Shown here: one piece after another, positions 1 through 9,925 of the stretch
Numbering within the stretch: the first letter of the stretch is position 1
How the letters are laid out: each line of letters opens with the position of its first letter
NCBI GenBank assembly: GCA_963762865.1
Contig: CAVXNC010000021.1
Coordinates: 124,001-188,000, forward strand
Direction: 5' to 3'
DNA: 64,000 bases
Source of the DNA: DATHAP01 sp963762865
GTDB lineage: Bacteria > Actinomycetota > Actinomycetes > JACCUZ01
Notes under the pieces: generated by a model
Databases searched by the model: none
Seen by the model: only the letters and a program-made list of their open reading frames with translations
What the model was told of the DNA's origin: nothing
Program-made: the position numbers and the translations under genes

Positions 1-1273
1 CCCGATCGGTCACCAGCTTGTCGCTGCCCGACAGGTAGACGCTCTGCTTCGAGCCGACCGGGTAGCGGCGCGACGCACCGTAGGCCGGCGTCGCGATGCC
101 GTCGTAGGTCACCCAGTCGCGGAAGTAGGAGAACCGCGGCCCGGTCGAGACGTCCTTGTCCTTCAGGTAGCGCGCGAACCAGTGCAGGACCCGCTGGCCC
201 TCGTAGCTGCTGGCGGGCTTCGCCATGTCCAGCTCGCCAGGGGCCGGTGTGCCGCCACCGCTGTGACCCCACGACTGCCAGACCATCTTCACCGGCGTGC
301 CCTGCGCGCGCAGTCCGCGGTAGGTCGCCACCGCCTCCTGCAGGTTGAAGAGCGTGTCGTTCTGGCCCTGCATGAGCAGCGTCGGGATGCGGACCTTCGA
401 GAGGTACGACGTCACGCTGGCGTGCCGGGCGAGGTCCAGGGTGTCCTGCGTCGGGTAGCCGAGCGCATCCATCTGCGCCTTGGCCACGCAGGCCTGGTCG
501 GCGAAGTTCGGACAGCCGGTGTTGCGGGTCGGGTCGGTCTGGGCGTGCTCGATGCCGTCGGCGATGCCGGCCCCGAAGAAGAGGCTGGTCCAGCCGACCT
601 TCTCGGTGCCCGGCGTCCGGTAGGTGACCCCTCGCTCGAAGTCCGTGTTGTTGGGCGCCAGCGAGTAGGACAGGTCGTTCCAGGTGATGATCGGCACGAT
701 CGTGTCGACCCGGGGGTCGATGCCGGCGACCGCGAACTGCACCTGGCCGCCGTAGGACCCGCCCACCATGCCGACCCGCGGGTCGTGGCGACGGCTGACC
801 CCGTCGTGGGAGACCCGGTCGCGGCGGACGTACCGGATCTTCGTCCCGTCGTTGGCCCGCTTGCCGCCGCCGAGGTAGCTGACGAGCTGCCTGGCAGCCA
901 GCCCGTCCCAGTCCGGGTCGTCGAGAGTGATCTTGCAGTCCGACCCGCCGAAGCCGAGACCGGAGTAGGACAGGACGACGTAGCCGCGTCGTGCGAAGGC
1001 CCGGCCGAGGTCGGCCTGGTCGTCCTTGGAGCCGCCGAAGCCGTTGGTCGTGAGGATCGCCGGCTTGCGGTGCGTGCGAGTGGCGGTCGACGGCCGGTAG
1101 AGGTCGAAGACGACCGTGCAGACCTTCCGCTGCCCGGCCGGGCCGACGGTGACGTCGATCTCCTTGCTGAGCTTGCGCACGGTCGTGCCCGCCTCGGCGG
1201 CGGGGACGGCGACCAGGAGGCCCCCGACGAGGGCGACCAGCAGGACGGACACCTGCGTGACGGTGCGGCGCAC
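1..1273 (-). CDS. Secreted alpha/beta hydrolase, X-Pro dipeptidyl-peptidase (S15/CocE) type, 3' end cut by window edge
   Basis: Read from the minus strand, about 424 codons are present and the C-terminus lies outside the window. The protein starts with a signal peptide (MRRTVTQVSVLLVALVGGLL, Ala-rich cleavage region near residue 30). It carries an alpha/beta-hydrolase core: an NGFGG oxyanion-type loop, then GGSYGG with the nucleophilic Ser, as in the CocE/NonD and Xaa-Pro peptidase (S15) group. A later histidine in WGHSGG is a candidate catalytic His. The GTG start is chosen because GGAGG lies 6 nt upstream and the signal peptide begins there. It is divergent from sucC. The true substrate (acyl ester or X-Pro peptide) cannot be told from sequence. 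Confidence 0.8.
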   Translation of the reverse strand, partial: MRRTVTQVSVLLVALVGGLLVAVPAAEAGTTVRKLSKEIDVTVGPAGQRKVCTVVFDLYRPSTATRTHRKPAILTTNGFGGSKDDQADLGRAFARRGYVVLSYSGLGFGGSDCKITLDDPDWDGLAARQLVSYLGGGKRANDGTKIRYVRRDRVSHDGVSRRHDPRVGMVGGSYGGQVQFAVAGIDPRVDTIVPIITWNDLSYSLAPNNTDFERGVTYRTPGTEKVGWTSLFFGAGIADGIEHAQTDPTRNTGCPNFADQACVAKAQMDALGYPTQDTLDLARHASVTSYLSKVRIPTLLMQGQNDTLFNLQEAVATYRGLRAQGTPVKMVWQSWGHSGGGTPAPGELDMAKPASSYEGQRVLHWFARYLKDKDVSTGPRFSYFRDWVTYDGIATPAYGASRRYPVGSKQSVYLSGSDKLVTDR

Positions 1274-1411
1274 GGAATGCCTCCGATGGTGGGTTCGCCC
1301 GGTTCAACGGCTCCGGTGCCCGGCGGTTACGCTCGCGTACCGCACGCAGCCGGCCCGTTCGAGGCGGCTGACAACAGACGAGCACCCTGACGAGCACCGA
1401 GGCGGAGACCC

Positions 1412-2623
1412 GTGGACCTCTTCGAGTACCAGGCGCGAGACCTCTTCGAGAAGCACGGCGTGCCCGTGCTGGGCGGAGCGGTCGCCGAGACCCCGGACGA
1501 GGCGCGGGCCGCGGCCGAGCGGCTGCTGCCCGAGGGTGGCGGCAAGGTCGTCGTGAAGGCCCAGGTGAAGACCGGCGGCCGCGGCAAGGCCGGCGGCGTC
1601 AAGCTCGCCGACTCGGTGGACGACGCCGAGGCCAAGGCCCGCGACATCCTCGGGATGGACATCAAGGGCCACACCGTCCACCGGGTCATGATCGCGCCGG
1701 CCGCGGCGATCGAGGAGGAGTACTACTTCTCGGTCCTGCTCGACCGCGCGAACCGCACGTACCTCGCGATGGCGTCCCGCGAGGGCGGCGTGGAGATCGA
1801 GCAGCTCGCTGTCGAGCGACCCGAGGCGCTGGCCCGGGTGGCTGTCGACGCGCTCGAGGGCATCGACGACGCCAAGGCGCGCGAGATCGCCGAGAAGGGC
1901 AACTTCCCCGAGGACGTGCGCGACCAGGTCGTCGAGGCGGTGCAGAAGCTCTGGGGCGTCTTCGTCGCCGAGGACGCCACGCTGGTCGAGGTCAACCCGC
2001 TGGTGAAGACCGGCGGGTCGTCGGGTGGGCGCATCGTCGCCCTCGACGGCAAGGTGACGCTCGACGGCAACGCCGACTTCCGTCAGCCCGAGCACCCGGC
2101 CCTCGAGGACAAGTACGCGGCCGACCCGCTCGAGGCGAAGGCCAAGGAGAAGGACCTCAACTACGTCAAGCTCGACGGCTCGGTCGGGATCATCGGCAAC
2201 GGGGCCGGCCTGGTCATGTCCACCCTCGACGTCGTCGCCTACGCCGGTGAGGCACACCAGGTCGACGGGCAGGCAGTGAAGCCCGCCAACTTCCTCGACA
2301 TCGGCGGCGGCGCGTCGGCCGAGGTGATGGCCAACGGCCTCGAGATCATCCTCGGCGACCCCGACGTGAAGTCGGTCTTCGTCAACGTCTTCGGCGGCAT
2401 CACCGCGTGCGACGAGGTGGCCAACGGGATCGTCCAGGCCTTCGGCCTGCTGTCGGACCGGGGCGACGAGATCACCCACCCCCTGGTGGTGCGCCTCGAC
2501 GGCAACAACGCCGACGAGGGCCGCCGGATCCTCACCGAGGCGAACCTGCCGCTGCTCGAGCAGGTCGACACGATGGACGGTGCCGCCGAGCGCGCGGCCG
2601 AGCTGGCTGCGGCCGGGAAGTAA
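1412..2623 (+). CDS. sucC: Succinate-CoA ligase, ADP/GDP-forming, beta subunit
   Basis: Beta subunit of succinyl-CoA synthetase, which with SucD makes succinate, CoA and NTP from succinyl-CoA in the TCA cycle (cytosolic). The N-terminus MDLFEYQARDLFEKHGVPV is diagnostic of the ATP-grasp domain. VVKAQVKTGGRGKAGGVKL follows as the nucleotide-binding segment, and the C-terminal CoA-ligase domain has GGGASAEVMANG and NVFGGITACDEVANGI. The length of 403 aa is normal. The GTG start has gaggcggag upstream. sucD follows 11 nt after the stop, so the two form one transcription unit. Confidence 0.97.
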   Translation: MDLFEYQARDLFEKHGVPVLGGAVAETPDEARAAAERLLPEGGGKVVVKAQVKTGGRGKAGGVKLADSVDDAEAKARDILGMDIKGHTVHRVMIAPAAAIEEEYYFSVLLDRANRTYLAMASREGGVEIEQLAVERPEALARVAVDALEGIDDAKAREIAEKGNFPEDVRDQVVEAVQKLWGVFVAEDATLVEVNPLVKTGGSSGGRIVALDGKVTLDGNADFRQPEHPALEDKYAADPLEAKAKEKDLNYVKLDGSVGIIGNGAGLVMSTLDVVAYAGEAHQVDGQAVKPANFLDIGGGASAEVMANGLEIILGDPDVKSVFVNVFGGITACDEVANGIVQAFGLLSDRGDEITHPLVVRLDGNNADEGRRILTEANLPLLEQVDTMDGAAERAAELAAAGK

Positions 2624-2634
2624 GGGACACCGAC

Positions 2635-3519
2635 ATGGCCATCTGGCTCACCGAGAACTCGAAGATCATCGTCCAGGGCATGACCGGCTCCGAGGGCATG
2701 AAGCACACGACGCGGATGCTCGCGTCCGGCGCCCAGGTCGTCGGCGGCGTCAACCCGCGCAAGGCGGGAACGTCCGTCGACGTCGCCGGTACGTCGCTGC
2801 CGGTCTACGCGGGTGTCGGCGAGGCGATGAAGGAGACCGGCGCGGACGTGTCGGTCGTCTTCGTCCCGCCGGCCTTCGCCAAGGCCGCCGTCGACGAGGC
2901 CATCGACGCCCAGATCCCGCTGTGCGTCGTCATCACCGAGGGCATCCCCGTGCACGACTCGGCAGCCTTCTGGCAGCACGCCGCCAACTCCGGCGCGACC
3001 CGCGTCGTCGGTCCCAACTGCCCCGGCCTGATCAGCCCCGGGAAGTCCAACGCGGGCATCATCCCGGCCGACATCACCCAGGCCGGCCGCATCGGGCTGG
3101 TCAGCAAGTCGGGCACCCTGACGTACCAGATGATGTACGAGCTGCGGGACATCGGCTTCTCGACCTGCGTCGGCATCGGCGGCGACCCGGTCATCGGCAC
3201 CACGCACATCGACTGCCTGCAGGCCTTCCAGGACGACCCCGAGACCGACGCGATCGTGATGATCGGCGAGATCGGTGGCGACGCCGAGGAGCGGGCCGCG
3301 GGCTACATCAAGGACAACGTGACCAAGCCGGTCGTCGGCTACGTCGCCGGCTTCACCGCCCCCGAGGGCAAGACGATGGGCCACGCCGGCGCGATCGTGT
3401 CCGGCTCGTCCGGCACCGCTGCCGCCAAGCAGGAGGCCCTCGAGGCAGTGGGCGTCAAGGTCGGCAAGACGCCCTCGGAGACCGCCCGGCTGATGCGCGA
3501 GGTCATGACCTCCGCCTGA
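2635..3519 (+). CDS. sucD: Succinate-CoA ligase, alpha subunit
   Basis: Alpha subunit (294 aa), the partner of the preceding SucC. It has the CoA-binding Rossmann fold (VQGMTGSEG; GGVNPRKAG). The phosphohistidine loop is present late in the protein (GHAGAIVSG, the His that carries phosphate). The ATG at 2635 is used because MAIWLTENSKIIVQGMTG aligns with family N-termini; the open frame extends further upstream only inside sucC. A strong palindrome begins 7 nt after the stop. Confidence 0.97.
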   Translation: MAIWLTENSKIIVQGMTGSEGMKHTTRMLASGAQVVGGVNPRKAGTSVDVAGTSLPVYAGVGEAMKETGADVSVVFVPPAFAKAAVDEAIDAQIPLCVVITEGIPVHDSAAFWQHAANSGATRVVGPNCPGLISPGKSNAGIIPADITQAGRIGLVSKSGTLTYQMMYELRDIGFSTCVGIGGDPVIGTTHIDCLQAFQDDPETDAIVMIGEIGGDAEERAAGYIKDNVTKPVVGYVAGFTAPEGKTMGHAGAIVSGSSGTAAAKQEALEAVGVKVGKTPSETARLMREVMTSA

Positions 3520-3526
3520 CCAAGCC

Positions 3527-3587
3527 ATCAACTGTGCGTTGACACACCAGACACGCCGAGCGGCCGGTGTGTCAGCGCACAGTTGAT
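3527..3587. terminator. Long near-perfect palindrome between convergent sucD and 3596-4432
   Basis: Arms 3527-3548 and 3566-3587 (22 nt each) are complementary except for one G.T-type pair; the loop is 17 nt. There is no T-run on either side. It lies between two convergent genes, so a bidirectional terminator or mRNA 3'-end stabiliser is likely. Confidence 0.7.
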
Positions 3588-3595
3588 CTAGGGGA

Positions 3596-4432
3596 TCAGC
3601 CGACGGCGCGGTCCAGGGCGGTCTGCAGCCGCTCGGCGTCCCAGGCCCAGTCCTGCGCGCCGTCGCCGGCCGGGTTGCCGGACGCCTGCCACTCGAGCAC
3701 GACGAGGACGTTCCCCCGGTTGGCGGTCGCGACCTCGTAGTAGTTCGGCTCGGACGCGAGCTCGGGCACGAAGTACCGGGAGCTCCGCACCGCTCCGTCG
3801 AGGCCGGGGACGAGCTCGGAGTAGCGGGTCGTCAGGGTGCCCTCGCTCGGGTCGACCGTGGCCGGGCAGGCGGCCGCCAGGTCCGTGTACGCCCGCTTGA
3901 GCGCGGCCTGCTCGGCGGCCGCCGCGTCGGCGAAGCGCAGCACGTACTCGCGGATCTCCGCCTCGCTGCCGTCCTGGTAGAAGCGCGTGGACCGCACCTG
4001 CGAGGCGCCCCAGCCTCCTGGTCTCGTGGCGCACTGCTTCGGCAGGATCTCCGGCTCCTGACCGGAGTCGATGAACGGTCCTACCTGGTCGTAGCTGCCG
4101 ATCGGCGTGAGGTCGGTCACCCGGAGGAACGGGTCGGCGGCGAGGTCGACGGGCTTCTCGGCGGGTTGCGAGGGACCCTCGGTCGCCGGTGGCGCGATCA
4201 CCTTGTCGGAGCCACCGGTCAGGCCGGCGCCGATGCCGATCGCGCCGGCGACGAGCGCCGCGACCACCAGGGTCGAACCGACGATCTGGTGGCGGGTGCG
4301 GAGCTCGCCACGGCGGCGGACCGCGCCGGAGTCGGCCAGCGGGACGCTGTCGATGTCGGAGCGCAGGGCGGTGAGCGTGTCAGCGACGCGATCGGGCCCT
4401 GCGGGTCCGGCGGTGCCGGGTCGTTCGGTCAT
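3596..4432 (-). CDS. Single-pass membrane protein, putative anti-sigma partner of the upstream sigma factor
   Basis: The protein has 278 aa: a cytoplasmic N-terminus of about 48 residues, one transmembrane helix (about 50-72, VGSTLVVAALVAGAIGIGAG) and an extracytoplasmic domain of about 200 residues with at least two cysteines. The start codon sits 1 nt after the stop of the sigma factor gene, so the two are co-translated. That arrangement is typical of membrane anti-sigma factors or their sensors. However, I see no clear zinc-binding HxxxCxxC motif, so the anti-sigma role is inferred from context only. It might equally be a secreted-domain protein of unknown function. Confidence 0.75.
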   Translation of the reverse strand: MTERPGTAGPAGPDRVADTLTALRSDIDSVPLADSGAVRRRGELRTRHQIVGSTLVVAALVAGAIGIGAGLTGGSDKVIAPPATEGPSQPAEKPVDLAADPFLRVTDLTPIGSYDQVGPFIDSGQEPEILPKQCATRPGGWGASQVRSTRFYQDGSEAEIREYVLRFADAAAAEQAALKRAYTDLAAACPATVDPSEGTLTTRYSELVPGLDGAVRSSRYFVPELASEPNYYEVATANRGNVLVVLEWQASGNPAGDGAQDWAWDAERLQTALDRAVG

Positions 4433-4433
4433 G

Positions 4434-4952
4434 TCAGCTCACCTCCGCGAGCGTGGTGTCGGCGAGCAGCTCGGCGAGGGCGGCCCGGCCACGCGCGAGG
4501 CGTGCCTTGACCGTCCCCTCCGGAGCGCCCGTCTCGTGGGCGACCTCCGTGACCGAGAGGCCGCTGAGGTGGTGCAGGACGATGGCTCGTCGCTGCGCTT
4601 CCGGGATCTTGCGCAGTGCGGTGACCAGCGCGACGTTGTCGATGCTCGGCTCCGGGGTGTCCTCCGGTGGCCCGTGGCGCAGCATCGCCGCCACGCCGTT
4701 CTTGGCCTTGCGCCAGCGGCTGGCCGCCAGCCGCCAGGCGACGGTGCGGACCCAGGCCTCCGGCTCGTCGTACGTCGACACGGTGGACCACCGCTGCCAG
4801 GCCCGGGCGTACGCCTCCTGCACCAGCTCCTGGGCGTCGGCCAGGTTGCCGGTCATGGCGTACATCTGGTGCATGACGCGGCGGCTGGAGCCCTGGTAGA
4901 AGGCGTCGAAGTCCGCAGCGGCGCTCGATGCGCTCGAGTCCTTCGCGGACAC
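4434..4952 (-). CDS. ECF RNA polymerase sigma factor, SigE-family
   Basis: A 172-aa extracytoplasmic-function sigma factor. Region 2 spans about residues 14-83 (FDAFYQGSSRRVMHQMYAMT, then LVQEAYARAWQRW and the WVRTVAWRLAASRWRK promoter-melting part). Region 4 spans about 110-163 (ALRKIPEAQRRAIVLHHL, then the helix-turn-helix SVTEVAHETGAPEGTVKARL). The GTG at 4952 is favoured because GGGAGGG lies about 5 nt before it; a longer frame exists upstream but lacks family similarity. The next gene encodes a membrane protein that probably controls it. The 250-bp divergent region with the DUF6350 gene should hold the promoters of both. Confidence 0.9.
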   Translation of the reverse strand: MSAKDSSASSAAADFDAFYQGSSRRVMHQMYAMTGNLADAQELVQEAYARAWQRWSTVSTYDEPEAWVRTVAWRLAASRWRKAKNGVAAMLRHGPPEDTPEPSIDNVALVTALRKIPEAQRRAIVLHHLSGLSVTEVAHETGAPEGTVKARLARGRAALAELLADTTLAEVS

Positions 4953-5201
4953 CGGTCCCTCCCTGCCGCCGTAGAAGCTGTCGTGCTCGTCGACAGTGAT
5001 GACCCGCGACCAGCGTGCCAGGTTGCACGCCGCCGAAAGTTGAGGCCGGAAGATTTCTCCGGCGGTCCGGGGGCGGCGGCGTGTCCGGCCCGGAGGCAGC
5101 ACGGCCGGCGGGGACGATGGCGGCGATGGCCGCCCTCCTGACCCGCCCGCCGGGACCGCGCGCACCCACGGCGCCCACCTGCCGGCCCGCCCGTCAGGGC
5201 G

Positions 5202-6341
5202 TTGACGCCGTCCGGCGTCGTCGCCGCCGTCCAGGCGGCCGGTCTCGGTGCCCTCGCGGTCATGGTGCTGGTGCTCGTCGGCTGGGCGACCGCCGCGGAC
5301 AGCGGGGCCTCGGCCACCGCAGCGGTGACCGGCGCCCTGCAGGCCTGGCTGGTCGCCCACCACACCAGGCTGGTGGTCCCGGGCGGCACCTTCGGCCTGG
5401 TCCCGCTGGGCCTGACGATCCTGCCCGTCCTGCTCCTGCACAGCGCCACCGTCCGGGCCGGCCGGGCTGCCGGCGTGCGCGGGCGCCGGGGAGTCGTCGC
5501 CCTGACCTCGGCCGTGACAGCGACCTACGCGGTCATCGTGACCGTCGTCGCGCTGCTCGCGCGTACCGACCAGGTGCGGCCCCTGCCGATGTCGGCCTTC
5601 GTCGGTGCCGCGCTGATCTCGCTGGCGGCGTCGGGGTCCGGCGCCGTCCGGGCCACCGGCCGGACGACCGTGCTGTGGCACCGCCTGCCGGAGCGCGTCC
5701 GTGCCGTCCTGCCTCCCGCGGCCGCGGCGGGCGCGGCGCTCGTCGCCGGCGGGGCCCTGCTCGGCGGTGGCTCCCTGGCGGTCCACCACGGGCGGGCCGT
5801 CGACCTCACGGCCGGTCTGGGCGCCGGGATCGGCGGCGGCCTGCTGCTTCTGCTCGGCTGCATCTGCTACCTGCCCACCGCCGTCGTGTGGGGGCTGGCC
5901 TTCTGTGTCGGGCCGGGTTTCGCGGTCGGGGAGGGGACGAGCGTCGGGGTGCTCGGGGCCGACCTCGGTGCCGTCCCGGCGGTCCCGCTGCTCGCCGGCC
6001 TGCCGTCCGGGACCGGCAGCCCCGCCTGGTGGCTGGTCCTGCTCGTGCCGGCCGCAGCGGGTGTCCTGGCCGGCCTGGTCGCCGACCGCACCGCCGGGCA
6101 CTCGCAGGTGCCGGGCCACGGCTCCTGGCGGGAGCTGGCCGAGACCTCGGCCGGCATCGGCGCGGTCGTGGGGCTGGGCGTGGCGTTCCTCGGCTGGCTC
6201 GCGTCGGGCTCGGTCGGCCCCGGCCGGATGGCGGTGACCGGCCCGACGTGGTGGCTGGTCGGCCTGGTGGCCGCGGTCGAGGTGTCGGCCCTCGCGGCCG
6301 CGACCCGGGCGCTGCTGCCGGTGGCCCGCGGACGGCGCTGA
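5202..6341 (+). CDS. DUF6350 family polytopic membrane protein
   Basis: The protein has 379 aa and is almost entirely hydrophobic, with roughly 9-10 predicted helices separated by short Gly/Ala/Pro-rich loops. Composition, length and place directly upstream of purN match the actinobacterial DUF6350 family, which is sometimes annotated as cell-division protein PerM; no function is established here. The only start candidates are TTG at 5202, with a weak upstream purine stretch, or the internal ATG at 5262. I keep the TTG because the first helix begins directly after it. Confidence 0.8.
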   Translation: MTPSGVVAAVQAAGLGALAVMVLVLVGWATAADSGASATAAVTGALQAWLVAHHTRLVVPGGTFGLVPLGLTILPVLLLHSATVRAGRAAGVRGRRGVVALTSAVTATYAVIVTVVALLARTDQVRPLPMSAFVGAALISLAASGSGAVRATGRTTVLWHRLPERVRAVLPPAAAAGAALVAGGALLGGGSLAVHHGRAVDLTAGLGAGIGGGLLLLLGCICYLPTAVVWGLAFCVGPGFAVGEGTSVGVLGADLGAVPAVPLLAGLPSGTGSPAWWLVLLVPAAAGVLAGLVADRTAGHSQVPGHGSWRELAETSAGIGAVVGLGVAFLGWLASGSVGPGRMAVTGPTWWLVGLVAAVEVSALAAATRALLPVARGRR

Positions 6342-6364
6342 CAGCCGGATGCCCCGGTCGGCGC

Positions 6365-6370
6365 TATCGT
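6365..6370 (+). promoter_or_regulatory. -10 box for leaderless purN
   Basis: TATCGT lies 8 nt before the purN ATG, the spacing expected when transcription starts at or near the A of the start codon. No Shine-Dalgarno sequence is present. Confidence 0.5.
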
Positions 6371-6378
6371 CGGCGCCG

Positions 6379-6977
6379 ATGACGAGGCGACGTGTCGTGG
6401 TGCTCGCCTCCGGCGGCGGGTCCACCCTGCAGGCGCTGCTCGACGCCGCCGCGGACCCGAGCTACGGCGTGACGGTCGCGGCGGTGGGCAGCGACCGGGA
6501 GTCGGCGGGCGCCCTCGACCGGGCGCGGACCGCCGGCGTGCCGACCTTCTGCCTCCCCCTCGACGGCGACCGCGAGGCCTGGGACGCGCAGCTCGCCGCG
6601 ACGGTCGGGTCCTACCAGCCGGACCTGGTGGTGTCCGCCGGCTTCATGCGCCTGGTCGGACAGGCGTTCCTCGAGCGGTACGCCGGCCGGCTGGTCAACA
6701 GCCACCCGTCGCTGCTGCCGGCGTTCCCGGGCATGCACGCCGCCCGTGACGCTCTCGCCTACGGAGTCCAGGTCACCGGCTGCACCCTCTTCGTCGTCGA
6801 CGGTGGCGTGGACAGCGGCCCGATCGTCGCCCAGGCCGCAGTGCCGGTCCTCGTCGACGACGACGAGGACACGCTGCACGAACGCATCAAGGTCGAGGAG
6901 CGCCGGGTGCTCGTCGACACGGTCGGCCGGATGCTCCGCGAGGGCTTCACGGTCTCGGGCAGGAAGGTCACCATCCC

Positions 6978-6981
<4 letters not shown>
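6379..6981 (+). CDS. purN: Phosphoribosylglycinamide formyltransferase (GART)
   Basis: Transfers a formyl group from 10-formyl-THF to GAR, step 3 of purine synthesis. The 200-aa length is normal. The N-terminal phosphate loop is VVLASGGGSTLQALL. The catalytic residues are visible: Asn107 and His109 in VNSHPSLLPAFPG and Asp145 in VDGGVDSGPI. The start is the ATG at 6379; the upstream ATG at 6349 would add ten unconserved residues and run across the -10 box. purH overlaps its stop, and folD, which makes the formyl-donor cofactor, comes next. Confidence 0.96.
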
Positions 6982-8594
<1,613 letters not shown>

Positions 8595-8653
8595 CGGTGC
8601 GACCGGTTGCCGGCGGCGGTGGGCGGAACCTCGGCGTGACAGACTCGCGCCCC

Positions 8654-9529
8654 GTGGGCGCGACGACTCTTGACGGCAAGGCGGCGGCGGCCGAGATCCG
8701 GGCCGACCTGACGGCGCGCGTCACTGCCCTTCGAGAGCGCGGCGTGGTGCCCGGCCTGGGCACGCTCCTCGTCGGTGACGACCCCGGCAGCCGCAGCTAC
8801 GTCGCCGGCAAGCACCGCGACTGCGCCGAGGTCGGCATCGCCTCGATCATGCGCGAGCTCCCGACCGATGCCAGCCAGGCGCAGGTCGAGGCCGTCGTGG
8901 ACGAGCTCAACGCCGACCCGGCGTGCACCGGCTACATCGTCCAGCTCCCGCTGCCCGCCGGGCTGGACGCGGGTGCGGCGCTGGAACGGATGGACCCCGC
9001 CAAGGACGCCGACGGCCTGCACCCCACCAACCTCGGCAGGCTCGTCCTCATGGAGGACGGCCCGCTGCCCTGCACGCCGCGCGGGATCGTGGCCCTGCTC
9101 CGTCGGTACGACGTCCCGCTGGCCGGTGCGGAGGTCGTCGTGGTCGGGCGCGGGGTCACGGTCGGCCGGCCGCTCGGCCTGCTGCTGACCCGCCGCTCCG
9201 AGAACTCCACCGTGACGCTGTGCCACACGGGCACCCGGGACCTGGCGAGCCACCTGCGGCGTGCGGACGTCGTCGTGGCCGCCGCCGGTGTCCCGGGCCT
9301 GGTCACCGCGGACCTCGTCCGGCCGGGAGCCGCCGTCGTCGACGTCGGCATCACCCGCACCGAGCGGGGCCTGGTGGGTGACGTGTCGCCCGACGTGAGC
9401 GAGGTCGCCGGGCACGTCGCGCCGATGCCCGGCGGGGTCGGGCCGATGACCCGGGCGATGCTGCTGCTCAACGTGGTCGAGCGCGCCGAGCGGGCGCTGA
9501 CCGGGTCGGGCGGGGGCGCCGGGCGGTGA
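8654..9529 (+). CDS. folD: Methylene-THF dehydrogenase / methenyl-THF cyclohydrolase
   Basis: Interconverts methylene-, methenyl- and 10-formyl-THF, supplying the donor used by PurN and PurH just upstream. Family signatures are intact: Tyr/Lys active-site pair in SRSYVAGKHRDCAEVGI, YIVQLPLP, DADGLHPTNLG, CTPRGI, the NAD(P) loop VVGRGVTVGRPLG and the end motif PMPGGVGPMT. I use the GTG at 8654 (291 aa). It puts LDGKAAAAEI at the usual N-terminal distance, and CAGACT lies 8 nt upstream as a possible leaderless -10. GTG at 8636 would add 6 residues. Confidence 0.95.
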   Translation: MGATTLDGKAAAAEIRADLTARVTALRERGVVPGLGTLLVGDDPGSRSYVAGKHRDCAEVGIASIMRELPTDASQAQVEAVVDELNADPACTGYIVQLPLPAGLDAGAALERMDPAKDADGLHPTNLGRLVLMEDGPLPCTPRGIVALLRRYDVPLAGAEVVVVGRGVTVGRPLGLLLTRRSENSTVTLCHTGTRDLASHLRRADVVVAAAGVPGLVTADLVRPGAAVVDVGITRTERGLVGDVSPDVSEVAGHVAPMPGGVGPMTRAMLLLNVVERAERALTGSGGGAGR

Positions 9530-9837
9530 CCGAGACCCAGCCGCCGGTCGACGACCGGCCGCCGATCCGCGGCGGCTGGGTAGGTCGCCAGTGGCCACTT
9601 CTCACCGTCCTCGGCGGCGGCCTGACCGGGCTGGCGCTGGTCGTGACCGACCACTTCCGCAGCGGCTGCCTGATCCTGGGCCTCTCGGTCCTCTTCGCGA
9701 TGCTGGCGCGCCTGGTCCTCCCGGCGCGTCGGGTCGGCCTGCTGGTGGTGCGCAGCCGCGCGTTCGACGTCCTGGTGCTCGCCACGATGGGCGTGGCGCT
9801 GGTGGTGCTGGCGATCGTGGTGCCGACACCCGGGTGA
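9526..9837 (+). CDS. DUF3017 small membrane protein
   Basis: The protein has 103 aa, a short charged N-terminus and about three hydrophobic helices (near 25-42, 45-65 and 80-100). It overlaps the folD stop by 4 bp (GTGA), so it is co-translated with folD. This pairing and length match the actinobacterial DUF3017 family, whose function is unknown. Confidence 0.85.
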   Translation: MTETQPPVDDRPPIRGGWVGRQWPLLTVLGGGLTGLALVVTDHFRSGCLILGLSVLFAMLARLVLPARRVGLLVVRSRAFDVLVLATMGVALVVLAIVVPTPG

Positions 9838-9925
9838 CCGGCCCCCCGCGCGGGAAGGCTGCGCGGGAAGTGCTGAGATAGCCGCTGCAGTCCTCTGCAG
9901 CCATCCCGACCAAGGAGCGACCCTC

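Noticed and set aside
1377..1400. Repeated GACGAGCACC just before sucC
   Set aside because: Only two copies within the leader; not enough to call an operator.
4434..6425. 663-codon minus-strand ORF
   Set aside because: Only its C-terminal 172 codons encode the sigma factor; the rest is antisense to the DUF6350 gene and reads as Arg/Gly/Pro-rich shadow sequence.
9884..9901. Short perfect hairpin (7-bp stem, TCCT loop) upstream of mdh
   Set aside because: It is a small stem common by chance in GC-rich DNA, and nothing links it to a known regulatory RNA.
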